A stretch of 64,000 bases of DNA from Ricordea florida (lineage: Eukaryota; Cnidaria; Anthozoa; Corallimorpharia; Ricordeidae), in contig OX453275.1 of NCBI GenBank assembly GCA_949710005.1, positions 10,142,519 to 10,206,518 of the forward strand. The letters are read 5' to 3'. Of the stretch, positions 50,712 through 60,038 are shown in pieces. The position numbers and the translations under genes are program-made. Position 1 is the first letter of the stretch. Every line of letters begins with the position of its first letter. The notes under the pieces were generated by a model, which saw nothing but the letters and a program-made list of their open reading frames with translations, was not told the DNA's origin and did no database searches.

Positions 50712-53700
50712 CTAATACAAAGGCTCTGTGTGAATTCCGTCGTCTGCCACAATACGTTTATCATAATATGCGCTCAATCCTAATTTATTTTGAGTGTATG
50801 TTACAATTTGATTATTATTAACTCTAAAGCCGGTATTTTGCACTTTATCTTTCGCCCCGTTCAAAGCTTCGTAGTATCGATACCATGTCATATCATTTTG
50901 TTTTCTGGAGGTCCCTTTACAACTAAACTTTGTTTTTCCATTCAGGTCTTCGGCGTAATAACATTTTGGTGCAAGAGCAATCATTCGGACCCCCTTAAAC
51001 TCCAGCTTGAACAGCCCGGGTGTCTTGTCGTGGTATTTTGAGGTTGATAGGAATTTTTCTTTCCCTCCACTAAAGTATTCTTTTTGTAGTTCAGGTTTTA
51101 TAATCTTGTCAAAATTTTCATCCGAAAGATCTATGTACAGGCTATCGGTGTCCATCTGAATAAGTTCGAAATCACTTCGATCGACATATTTATCGAGGAA
51201 GTCATGGTAAAACTGCAACATGCGAAGTTTAGCCAGTTGATATACAGCTATACCACACTGATAAGGTCGATTTACGTTTACCTGACGTTTTCGTTCTTTT
51301 AATTCATATGTTTCATTGATTACTTCTAAATCCTCAAAGAAAGGACTTCTAAAAGCCTTATCAACCTCCTTCTCGTCTTTAGTATATCTTGTTTTTGTAT
51401 GTCTTTCGAGATCTTCTATCATTTTTCCATAGAATGAATTTCCTTTTAGTTTGTAAGTATCGCCCAGTTCTTTACAACCTTCATACTTGGAATTCAGTTT
51501 TTCAATCAACACTTGAAGGTCTTTGTTCTCTTCAATTAATGGGACTATAGAAGGGAATTGCTTCAATTCATTAATAGTGGTGTCGACATCATCTCTCTTG
51601 TTGTCATTAACAGCTTTACGTAACTTTGCGGTCATAACCTCGATATCACCATCTCTTCTAGCGCTACTGACTTCGTCTGGGAACCATTTGAAAGGTCTTC
51701 CAGGTACATATTTTAAAATCTTGTGTACAGCTGTTACCTCTAAACCATGATTAATATACCATTTCAGTAGGGGTGTATATAGCAGGATCTTCTTTGCCTT
51801 AGTCACCCCAAGCAATTTTTTAGTACCTTTTAGAGTTTTTCTGCCAGTGTCTTTTTGGTATTGTTTCATATGTTCAGGTACTAGATCTTCTGGAATACTA
51901 TCTACAACGAACAACGGTGAAAACTCTTCAAATTTCTCTCTTAGATTTTCAGGGACATGGATATCCACTTGACAAAATCGGAAAAGGTTGTTAGCGAGAA
52001 TGTCTTCACAAACCTTGTTAACATATTCAGAATCTTTTGGTTTTAATGGCTCAATGAATTCCTCTTTACCACAGGACATTTCTTGACCCGAGCAGTCCAG
52101 ATATAAACTGTTTGCATCATAACCACCGACAGACTTGCAAGTTTTTGGGTCTTTATATTTATGGGGGCGAATCTTTGTCTTATCTTTCTCTGCATAGCGG
52201 GTAAACACAATACTAGGCCCTCCAACCATACCTGTTTTCAAGAGTTCATAAGCCTTGTTTTTAGGACATTCTGTACATTCTTTCCTTACCTTTGAGCACT
52301 CTTTACAATCCTTTTTACTACAAGTCTTAGCGCATTTGTGAAAGCAAGGTTTACCTGGAGCATATAAGGCAGGCTCGTCTCTCTTCTTCTTTTTTATGGC
52401 TTTGTTGAGCACATACATCATTGAGATACCTGGGATAGATACAGCATCTTTTAATATATCAATTTCATCTGTGTAATATTGCTCCCGTGTCTTTTCCAAA
52501 GCTTCTATGAAAGGTACAACGTCAGCTAGGTTATACTCCCTCAACCAATCCATCATGGTAACACAACCCCTCTTTTGAAATTCGATCTTAAATTCTTCAT
52601 ATTCTTGATGGGTCACTGTGATTTTCTGATGGAGGCTTGAGTAAAAGTCTTTATATTCCACAGGGCCTACGTGAGAAAGCTTCTCATAACTATCCAACCA
52701 TTCGTAAGGAAAGACAAGTTTTTGTACTGCACAATTATTTGCTTTACACCACTTATCAAAAGAGAGTCCCGGGGCTAAGTAGGACATCACATCTAAAAAT
52801 TTAAAATGGTCAGTTGTCAGGAACATATACCTATTCTCTTTCTTCGCCACAAAAATCTCTCCAGCTTGCTCGGTCATGTGTTTTACAAAATGTTTTTTGA
52901 TCATATTGATATCATACTTCCCACTATTGAACCCTAAAACAGGAACTTGATTACACCACTTTCTGTACTGCTCTAGCACGTTCTTAGGGATAGAATCTTC
53001 ATTGGGAAGCTGGTATTCTTTTTCAACTTTTTCTATGATGGCTTTCAGACGGTGTTCTAAATCTGTAATAAAGTCTTTGATAAGTTCTTCAGGGTTTGAG
53101 TTTACAAGAAAGGTGGGTTCGTTTGTAAAATTATCGATGATAGCAACACTAACTGGAATATGTTTGTTACTGAAAGTCAGGTCGGCAGTCATCTGTTGAG
53201 AAATTTTTAGGAGTGATGCTTCAAAATCGTAAACAATAAAATATGGGTATGGGGTAAATTTCTTTTCAAGTATCATATCACTTAATTCAGGTTTTTCATG
53301 CTCCCAAACCGATACAACATTATACCCCAAGTCTTTGATCATCTTTTCCATTTTGAGAGTTTCATTGTATCTAGTTTCATCGTAACTTGAACAGGGGCAG
53401 CCGTGCCATTTACACCCATAGAATTGAAAAACGGTCTTAGTCTCCGGCTCGTATCCATCAACCAAAATCTCCTTTTTACCGCTCTTCACACACCGCTCAC
53501 CCCCATGCCCACAGAGAGCGTGATGAATGTGTTTTCCCATATGTCTAGCCTGTTCTTCGATCCATCGACACCCTGCGTAACTAAATTGGGTATTACCTCC
53601 ATAAAACACCTTTTCTGAACTGTTCATGATGTGTTTGAACTTTTCCCCTTTGCATATCAATTGTGTCTTTCCTAATGAACATCTTTTTTCTGTGATGTGT

Positions 53701-55406
53701 CTATTGTAATTATCATGTCTGTTAAATCTTTGCTCACACCCAGAACATTCCCAGAGTTCAGTTAGCATCTCTATATCCTTGATGTAGAAACAGTGACTAT
53801 TATAGAGTCCGATATCTAAAAATGGTAAATTATTTTTGAACTGGTCTTTCCTTAACACTAGTTTCCAAACCTTTTGGTATTTTGGTTCGTACATACGGAT
53901 GTTAACAGAAAACATCTTAGCAATACCCTCAAAATCAACATGTTTCGTCGCCCTCACGTCTGAAGGTTTCAATTCTTGGTTATCATAAAAATCTCGGGCT
54001 AGTTTTAGAGCCTTTCTTGTAGTATCCTCTGCAGGTCTAGGGATATTATCACGATAGGCAAAGTAAATAACGAGACACCTCCAGACACATAGATTGTCTT
54101 TCTTATCGTCGATGGCGTGAATACATTTCTTATTACGTAGCCAATCTGGTAAGGGTCCACACCCCATTAAAGGCTCGTTGCTGTGAATAACTTTTATGGT
54201 TATCCTAGTGAACTCAACCCTGCCTTGGTAGACGCCTGGGGTTTCAACGATCTCTGTTGCTGGTAGGTACGCTGTGCTCCACACTTCTGCATTCTCCAAA
54301 TCTAACCTTTTGGTCTCACACCTTTCGATATAAGCCTCTATTTTGGATAAACTTGTAAAAGTTCCCTCCCCACGAAGGGTTTTCACATAATCAACTTTTT
54401 CTCCACCCCCACGATGAATTTTAGCTGAAAAACTGTAAACAATCCTTGAACGCATCTCTATTTCAGGTTTTAGTTTGTCAAAAATCATGTTTGATAAGTC
54501 ATTATTTAGATCAGCATTAAATTCGTGGGTATTTGGGTTTGGTGGGGTTTGTGCTTCCCTTTCATCCAATTCATCTTCCTCACTCCTTCTAGTGGTAGTA
54601 AATATAAAAGTTATTGGAGGCCGTAGTGTGGCTGGGGTAGGTTTATGTGGTTGGTTGGTGGTATTTTTTCTAGAGGTTGGGGTTGGTTTTTGCTTCTGGT
54701 TGGGGATATTTTTTCTAGGGGCTGGGATGATGATATTTTTATTGGTGAGATCTGTAAGCGAATCATAAAACTTTTTTCTGTCCGCCACTTTAAAAGATTT
54801 GTTTATTGTTTTAGGGGCGGGTCTTTGCAACTGATTAGGTATATTTTTATTGGTGGTAACTGTAAGCGAATCATAAAACTTTTTTCTGTCCGCCACTTTA
54901 AAAGATTTGTTTATTGTTTTAGGGGCGGGTCTTTGCAACTGATTAGGTATATTTTTATTGGTGGTAACTGTAAGCGAATCATAAAACTTTTTTCTGTCCG
55001 CCACTTTAAAAGATTTGTTTATTGTTTTTGGGGCGGGTCTTTGCAACTGATTAGGTATATTTTTATTGGTGGTAACTGTAAGCGAATCATAAAACTTTTT
55101 TCTGTCCGCCACTTTTAATGTCTTATTCTTTATTTTAGGTATGGGTTGGGTTTGAGGAATTTTAGTTCTAGGTGCTGGAATGGGTTGGGTTTGAGGAATT
55201 TTAGTTCTAGGTGCTGGAATGGGTCTTTGTGTTTGGTTTGTGATATTAGTTCTAGGTGCTGGTATGGGTCTTTGTGGTTGGTTTTGGATAGGTCTTTGTG
55301 ATTGTTTTATAGCTTCTTTGAGTTCATCTTTAAGCATTCTAGAATTTCCTTTAATACCCAGCTCTTTAGCAATGACTCTCAGTTCTTTTACTGTTTGCCG
55401 TTCCAT
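50712..55406 (-). CDS. protein-primed family B DNA polymerase with OTU-like and nuclease-like N-terminal domains (element B type)
   Basis: 1564 residues. The SAP-like start (VKELRVIAKELGIKGNSRML, 5-37) is encoded by the TIR. A proline-rich region follows, with four 36-residue repeats (about 95-220, unit core KVADRKKFYDSLT). An OTU-like cysteine-protease-type domain shows DNLCVWRCLV (about 437) and HCFYIKD (about 538). A C2H2 finger (about 552-575) comes next, then a PD-(D/E)xK-like motif, DGYEPETKTVFQFYGCKWHGC (about 648-670, read in two parts: DGYEPETKTV and FQFYGCKWHGC). The exonuclease starts YDFEASL (about 722); GFNSGKYDI is at about 821. Polymerase motifs are YDANSLYLD (about 1097), NSFYGKM (about 1321) and MDTDSLYID (about 1419). 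No HNH insert is present. Its nearest relatives should be other Polinton polymerases of the OTU/nuclease type, not that of element A. Confidence 0.93.
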   Translation of the reverse strand: MERQTVKELRVIAKELGIKGNSRMLKDELKEAIKQSQRPIQNQPQRPIPAPRTNITNQTQRPIPAPRTKIPQTQPIPAPRTKIPQTQPIPKIKNKTLKVADRKKFYDSLTVTTNKNIPNQLQRPAPKTINKSFKVADRKKFYDSLTVTTNKNIPNQLQRPAPKTINKSFKVADRKKFYDSLTVTTNKNIPNQLQRPAPKTINKSFKVADRKKFYDSLTDLTNKNIIIPAPRKNIPNQKQKPTPTSRKNTTNQPHKPTPATLRPPITFIFTTTRRSEEDELDEREAQTPPNPNTHEFNADLNNDLSNMIFDKLKPEIEMRSRIVYSFSAKIHRGGGEKVDYVKTLRGEGTFTSLSKIEAYIERCETKRLDLENAEVWSTAYLPATEIVETPGVYQGRVEFTRITIKVIHSNEPLMGCGPLPDWLRNKKCIHAIDDKKDNLCVWRCLVIYFAYRDNIPRPAEDTTRKALKLARDFYDNQELKPSDVRATKHVDFEGIAKMFSVNIRMYEPKYQKVWKLVLRKDQFKNNLPFLDIGLYNSHCFYIKDIEMLTELWECSGCEQRFNRHDNYNRHITEKRCSLGKTQLICKGEKFKHIMNSSEKVFYGGNTQFSYAGCRWIEEQARHMGKHIHHALCGHGGERCVKSGKKEILVDGYEPETKTVFQFYGCKWHGCPCSSYDETRYNETLKMEKMIKDLGYNVVSVWEHEKPELSDMILEKKFTPYPYFIVYDFEASLLKISQQMTADLTFSNKHIPVSVAIIDNFTNEPTFLVNSNPEELIKDFITDLEHRLKAIIEKVEKEYQLPNEDSIPKNVLEQYRKWCNQVPVLGFNSGKYDINMIKKHFVKHMTEQAGEIFVAKKENRYMFLTTDHFKFLDVMSYLAPGLSFDKWCKANNCAVQKLVFPYEWLDSYEKLSHVGPVEYKDFYSSLHQKITVTHQEYEEFKIEFQKRGCVTMMDWLREYNLADVVPFIEALEKTREQYYTDEIDILKDAVSIPGISMMYVLNKAIKKKKRDEPALYAPGKPCFHKCAKTCSKKDCKECSKVRKECTECPKNKAYELLKTGMVGGPSIVFTRYAEKDKTKIRPHKYKDPKTCKSVGGYDANSLYLDCSGQEMSCGKEEFIEPLKPKDSEYVNKVCEDILANNLFRFCQVDIHVPENLREKFEEFSPLFVVDSIPEDLVPEHMKQYQKDTGRKTLKGTKKLLGVTKAKKILLYTPLLKWYINHGLEVTAVHKILKYVPGRPFKWFPDEVSSARRDGDIEVMTAKLRKAVNDNKRDDVDTTINELKQFPSIVPLIEENKDLQVLIEKLNSKYEGCKELGDTYKLKGNSFYGKMIEDLERHTKTRYTKDEKEVDKAFRSPFFEDLEVINETYELKERKRQVNVNRPYQCGIAVYQLAKLRMLQFYHDFLDKYVDRSDFELIQMDTDSLYIDLSDENFDKIIKPELQKEYFSGGKEKFLSTSKYHDKTPGLFKLEFKGVRMIALAPKCYYAEDLNGKTKFSCKGTSRKQNDMTWYRYYEALNGAKDKVQNTGFRVNNNQIVTYTQNKLGLSAYYDKRIVADDGIHTEPLY
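54740..55125. repeat. 108-bp in-frame tandem repeats in the element B polymerase gene
   Basis: Unit starts at 54753, 54861, 54969 and 55077, exact 108-bp spacing, encoding 36-residue repeats. The three inner units are nearly identical, suggesting recent expansion. Confidence 0.85.
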
Positions 55407-55857
55407 TTTGATATTTCATGTTATATCTTTAAACCCTTTTTTAAAATTCATTTTTTTTTTCTGAAATACCTGATAAATACCTGATAAATTTCTTGATAAA
55501 TTCCTGATAAAATAATGATGTAAATTAAAATACCTGATAAATTCCTTGATAAATTTCTTGATAAATTAATTTTAAAAATGGTTTAAAGATATAACATGAA
55601 ATATTAAAATAGAAAATAAAATCCGGTTCATTCGCCTCCACCCTTTTTTAAAATTCATTTTTTTTTTCTGAAATACCTGATAAATACCTGATAAACTTCT
55701 TGATAAATTCCTGATAAAATAATGATGTAAATTAAAATACCTGATAAATTCCTTGATAAATTTCTTGATAAATTAATTTTAAAAATGGTTTAAAGATATA
55801 ACATGAAATATTAAAATGGAAAATAAAATCCGGTTCATTCGCCTCCACCCTACTACT
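55296..55857 (-). repeat. element B right TIR
   Basis: 562 bp, complement of 41280-41841, including the first 111 bp of the polymerase frame. A few substitutions separate the copies (for example KRYS in the left-end gene against KGNS in the polymerase). Confidence 0.88.
55424..55433 (-). promoter_or_regulatory. putative promoter motif in right TIR of element B
   Basis: Coding strand TTTAAAGATA, 17 nt before the polymerase start at 55406. Confidence 0.55.
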
Positions 55858-55862
55858 GATGA
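55858..55862. repeat. target-site duplication of element B, right
   Basis: GATGA, identical to 41275-41279. The next base (A) also matches the base after the left copy, so a 6-bp reading is possible if the right TIR is one base longer. Confidence 0.7.
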
Positions 55863-55944
55863 ATTCAGCGGAAAAGACGAGGCGTTTGTCGAGCAATGGC
55901 TTGTCCGTCAGGGACTAGAAAAACTGGTCGATGTTTTTAAAGGT
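55858..55944 (+). pseudogene. SAM-like exon interrupted by element B
   Basis: An ATG in good context at 41272 is followed two codons later by the element B target site. The frame resumes at 55858 and runs to a GTATAT donor near 55945. The exon after the insertion encodes FVEQWLVRQGLEKLVDVFK, with the W-L...GL..L...F spacing of a SAM domain. Element B therefore split a first coding exon, either of a host gene or of the outer inverted-repeat element. Downstream exons were not identified. Confidence 0.45.
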
Positions 55945-56451
55945 ATATTTTGTATGTTTTCTCAATTTTGGATGTTTCTTCACAGTTGAACATTTTATTC
56001 ACTGATCAATAAAAAAACTGCAGAGGTGTTGGAAGGCGACGATGCCGGGGGCAGGGCATTTGCCCTCATCCTTCGTCCCCGGGGAATTTGCCCATTTTTT
56101 TTAAAAAAAATGCTAATGCCCGGGGGTTAGCCCGGGGGGGGGGGGGGGGGTGGGCACTGCTGGAATTGACTGATGCATAAGTTTCAAAGCGATTTCTCAC
56201 CGGAACTGACGCGGACGTTCCTCGTGTCTCCGTTATTTTTGTTTGTGGCTTCTATGAATTTCAGCTCATTCTATTAACACCTTAGATTACTAAAATGAAA
56301 ACTTTGCCCTGCCATACTAAGTTGCCTACATACAGACCTCTATATTCCTATGTTATTCGCGAAGGAAATGTAATCACAGCATGGCATGCTGATCAGCTAA
56401 TCGTATGCCGTTCGAGAAAGCTCACAATATGACCGCTCGTTCACGGCAAGG

Positions 56452-56811
56452 TCATCGAGCAGACTTGGGAAGGTTAATTTTTTCGATGATGTAATAAGCG
56501 ATCGCTTGCTGGAACCTGGAAAGTCTAACACCTTCCAACGTTTCTTGAAAAACCTTTGACCAAGCGCGAAGGGACAGCAGTCGCTCAGATCCTTCATCGA
56601 ATGGCGGACGTCCAAAAAATGCATCACCAACTTTATAAGAATGTTTTACTTTTTCGGGGCGACTTGCTGTGAGATCAAGTTTGTTCAAATCAACACTGTA
56701 ATGAAAAACTGATTTATTCCCCGAGATCAAGTTCGCGAGAATTATTCTTGCAACGTCAGCATAATTTGTACCAGACACCCCTGAAGTCAAACTAATATTC
56801 TCTAGTACAAC
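56452..56811 (-). CDS. unidentified open reading frame
   Basis: About 120 codons on the minus strand with protein-like composition (TNYADVARIILANLISGNKS, ERLLSLRAWSKVFQETLEGV, QQAIAYYIIEKINLPKSAR). It has no family I recognise. The frame is open upstream of the first Met back to a stop at about 56830, so it could be an exon. In another frame the sequence remains open for 25 codons past the stop, which might mean a frameshift. Low certainty. Confidence 0.3.
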   Translation of the reverse strand, partial: VVLENISLTSGVSGTNYADVARIILANLISGNKSVFHYSVDLNKLDLTASRPEKVKHSYKVGDAFFGRPPFDEGSERLLSLRAWSKVFQETLEGVRLSRFQQAIAYYIIEKINLPKSAR

Positions 56812-58310
56812 TGAATCTTCAACTATCGACGGATTCTACCGCGTATGTATTTATTCAACGAAACGTTGCTCTCGTATGCTTATTTCACAAAATCATCATT
56901 TTTCAACGCTTCTGGAAAGAAAACAAACATTATGCAAACAAAAAGGGCGTTTTTCGCCGATTGAGCAGATACCATCCATCGACACTGGTTAATGAATAAT
57001 AGCTAAAAATTCCGTTACTGTGAGAGGAGAAAAATTATTGATGATATTCATGTATGATTTCATGTGTATACGTGCAAGCTTCTATAGTTACACATGCTGG
57101 CTTCGTTTCTATGAATGCTCATATCTGACCGGGCAACTTTTATTGATATTCGTCCGATCCGGGAGCCCATTATGGTAATGGCTCCTGTCCGATCTTATTT
57201 TTGATCTTATTTTTGAGCTGAACCACGCGCTCTCCTGTCGCCATGAGAAATAGGAACACGATTGGAAGTTTGGGAGAACGAGAAATGCTATGAAAACACG
57301 AGCCGATCGGCGAGTGTTTCCACAGCATTTTCGAGTTCTCGCAAACTTTCACGAGTGTTTCTATAAAACGATAAAAACACGAAGAAAATGTTTTCTATTT
57401 CATTTAGAAAATATCCCAAGGAAAATAACGAACAACGAAGACGAAATATTGATCGTTTTACTTATCATCAGAACATAGATTCTCTTCTGGTCGAGGCTGT
57501 TCCAGAAAAGACAAAGTGGATTTATACTAAAACAATGAGATTATTCGCTCTCGATTTCTATGCGTGATAGTTGATTCGGGTAGCGCCCTCGTTATAATCT
57601 AATTGTTTAATAGAAACACGATTTTTAACCAATTAGCGCGCGTATTATATTTTCCTTAAGATATTTTCTATATAAAATTATTACCGTAGATAATTTTTAC
57701 TTCTGCATTCTTTCGTTCTTGCCACTGAAAACCCGCTATAATCTGTGATAAGGTGATCTAAAAAACTGGGCAGTTTTTCGGTTTATTTTTTTTTTACTCT
57801 TTCGTTCTTGCCACGGAAAAGCCGATCTGCTTCCATGTTAAAAGCACGATTAGGTTTACTACTGACGACGACACACACCTTATTTAACCGACTAACAAAG
57901 CTTACTTGTAACAACAAACAATTTTTTACTTTGAATTAACGATGTTTTTCTACTTTTTTTTACAGGGATCTCTGCTGTAGGTAAGATATAAACATCCACA
58001 ACTAAATGTTTGCCCAGCTATTAAATTAGAACTGATTATGAATCCACCATTTAACACTGTGAGGCTCAGCTCAACCAAACAAAGTTCCTCTCCCCTACCC
58101 CCTCCTTTACAAGCCTCAGAGAGAAGTGGAGGGGAGAGGAAGGGAGGACTGGGTGCAGATAACTCCTGCCTCAACCACTCTCTTTTGTCAGGAGACCAAT
58201 GTTTAATTTTTATTTTCTGTTAAAAAACGAAAGCTGAATTAGATTATGGCATAAAGAGTCATGTAGCTGACAGTGTTTCAAAACTCCTTCCCCTTGTAAT
58301 CTCAATGCAG

Positions 58311-59181
58311 TCAAACCTGTGTATAGTAGTCCTGTATATAGCGGTCACCCTGTGTATAACAACCCTGTATATAGCGGTCACCCTGTGTATAACAGGTCTG
58401 TATACGTATATAGCGGTCACCCTGTGTATAACGACCATTTCCCAAGGGTGACCACTGTACACAGGTTTGGGCTCATCTCCGGTGCAATATAATTTATTCA
58501 CGCAACTGAGGTAAAACAAAGGACACAAAACAATCTACAGACTTGCAACAAAGTCGACTTTTGGACACTTCTGAGCGAGTGAAGCGAGTGAGCGAGTCCA
58601 CGGACCACATGGAAACGGACTTTGAGAAAGTCTAAGCACTTAACAATGTACCTAACCCTACCAAACAACGAAAATGAATAAATTGTATTACACCGGGAAT
58701 GACCCCAGTGTAGAGGCTGGGTTTCCTGTTTTGATTGGTAAATGTTGTTTTCGCGCCTTTTGGTCACGTGATATGTATGCCTTTTGCCCTTGTTTTATGG
58801 ACTGTTATGGCCCAATCGAATTTACGGCCGCTGTTTGGGCTATAGAGTAGTTTCTTGTTTGGTCCATATTAAAATAAACGGCCAGCAGGAGTCCATCACC
58901 CGGAGCCTCCATACACACTATATCCTTGAGTCAACCTTTGCTCGTATCTTTTTATTTTTAGAACAGTCTCAAGAGAATATCTTGTGAGACGCTATCACTG
59001 GTTTGTGACTGCATGTGACGTAAAAGAACAACTTTGTTCTGATTGGACGATACAATGCATTCACGGGAATTCGAACGACTAAAAATAGAAAGATACGGGC
59101 AAAGGTTGTCTCCTAGGGTGGGTGATGGGCTCCTGATGGCCAGTTAACTTGTGAAAGGCTGTTTCACCCAGGTTTGACTGT
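58311..59181. mobile_element. pogo/Tigger-like non-autonomous element
   Basis: CAGTCAAACCTGTGTATAG at the left and CCCAGGTTTGACTG at the right are inverted. The left subterminal region has three units of CCTGTATATAGCGGTCACC. TA follows the right end, but the left flank is TG, so the duplication is imperfect. No transposase was seen. Confidence 0.55.
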
Positions 59182-59354
59182 ACCTACAACACAGGATCGT
59201 TAAATTCGATGAAAAAGGCGAGTAACTCGTAATAAACGCGTCCACTGAAATGTTATGTACTCTGTGCAGTGACTAAAAACTATGCCACTGATAATAACTC
59301 ATCGCGCAGCAGTTATTACTGACTTAAAACATGTCTTCAATTCACCGTTCTAAG

Positions 59355-59498
59355 ACGACTGTGACGTAATTGAGCCCGCTGAACGCCTTGACTGCGGCTA
59401 CTACGGCATACAAAGAGAGGAATGCGAGGAGAGAGACTGTTGCTATGACGATACCGCCGAAGGCGTCCCATACTGCTATAGGAGTGAAGCAGATCTTG
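59355..59498 (+). CDS. trefoil (P-type) domain exon 1
   Basis: 144 bp, phase 1 in and out, between TTCTAAG and GTGAGG. It encodes a complete trefoil core: C..IEPAERLDCGYYGIQREEC...DCCYDD..EGVPYCY. Trefoil domains are disulphide-knotted modules of mucus-associated secreted proteins. The symmetrical phase is typical of shuffled or duplicated domain exons. The gene's signal-peptide exon was not found. Confidence 0.75.
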
Positions 59499-59894
59499 GT
59501 GAGGGAATCTTTCGAAACAAATACGAACGACTGCACTAAACAACTTGACTGTAGGTTTTCTTCATTATACCATGCAATGTAATCATTGTTTGGAAACGAG
59601 CTAAAAGGTATCATTTAGTGCTAGTTCAAAAAATTTTGCATAACAAACGTTTAGGCCATGTAGCACTTCTCGTAAGGTCGCCTACTATTGGCTCCCAGAA
59701 AACAAATAGCGCCCCTAGTCTTGAATAAAATGGAGCCACTACAGATGGTGTTGCCATTGTCTAAATCGTCACGTAATGCTCCTTCCCATGTTGCGTGACA
59801 AGCTAGACAAACACTGTGAGTGAGACTACATGTACTGAAGAGTTTCAATCAAATACAGTTAAAAGCTTAGAGAGCTGGGTTATTATTCACGCAG
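59499..59894 (+). other. trefoil gene intron
   Basis: Intron between the first two trefoil exons; no other content recognised. Confidence 0.6.
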
Positions 59895-60038
59895 ACGACA
59901 GCTGTCTTTCTATCGATGTGGCCCAACGAGCAGACTGCGGATGGTATGGTATCGACAATACCACGTGTGAATCACGAGGCTGCTGTTATGATGACAGCTA
60001 TTACGGCGTGAACGCCCCATACTGTTTCTATCCCACAG
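59895..60038 (+). CDS. trefoil (P-type) domain exon 2
   Basis: 144 bp, phase 1 in and out, between CACGCAG and GTCAGT. The product shows RADCGWYGIDNTTCESRGCC and YDD...NAPYCFYPTG, with all six knot cysteines present. Exactly the same length as exon 1, so the pair probably arose by duplication. Confidence 0.85.

Larger units (their letters stand above)
41280..55857. mobile_element. element B: complete Polinton/Maverick-like (adintovirus-like) element
   Basis: A 14.6-kb unit with 562-bp TIRs starting AGTAGTAGGGTGG and a 5-bp direct repeat outside. Its gene set parallels element A gene by gene from the left-end zinc-repeat protein to the integrase. It differs in its TIR sequence, in its polymerase, and in the position and size of the TRIYLDPPL-family gene. 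All main frames are open. Nothing in it looks degraded. Confidence 0.9.
41096..56177. mobile_element. outer inverted-repeat element interrupted by element B
   Basis: TGCATCAGTCAATTCCAGCA at the left end is mirrored at the right end, about 27 bp, with TAA outside both ends (41093-41095, 56178-56180). G- and C-rich GGGCATTTG-type repeats lie inside each end. Without element B this would be a unit of about 510 bp. The TAA duplication suggests Harbinger-type mobilisation, but no transposase is visible. It carries the SAM-like exon described at 55858-55944. Confidence 0.6.
56178..59354. other. intergenic DNA with one unidentified open frame and repeats
   Basis: It contains the open frame at 56452-56811, a repeat block at 57170-57480 whose translation is a common noncoding repeat, and the pogo-like element at 58311-59181. 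No other gene was recognised. Confidence 0.45.

Noticed and set aside
54475-55118. Repeated-sequence open frame on the plus strand
   Set aside because: Antisense shadow of the 108-bp repeats in the element B polymerase.
20433-55857. Tlr1, virophage or adenovirus assignment of elements A and B
   Set aside because: Integrase plus protein-primed polymerase plus long TIRs in an animal genome fit Polinton/adintovirus best. Virophage-type helicase-primase and adenoviral hexon, penton or protease genes were not seen.
57170-57480. Open frames translating to a plausible short protein on the minus strand
   Set aside because: It reads like a common noncoding repeat translated in corals; no domain, no splice logic, and the sequence is partly self-complementary.
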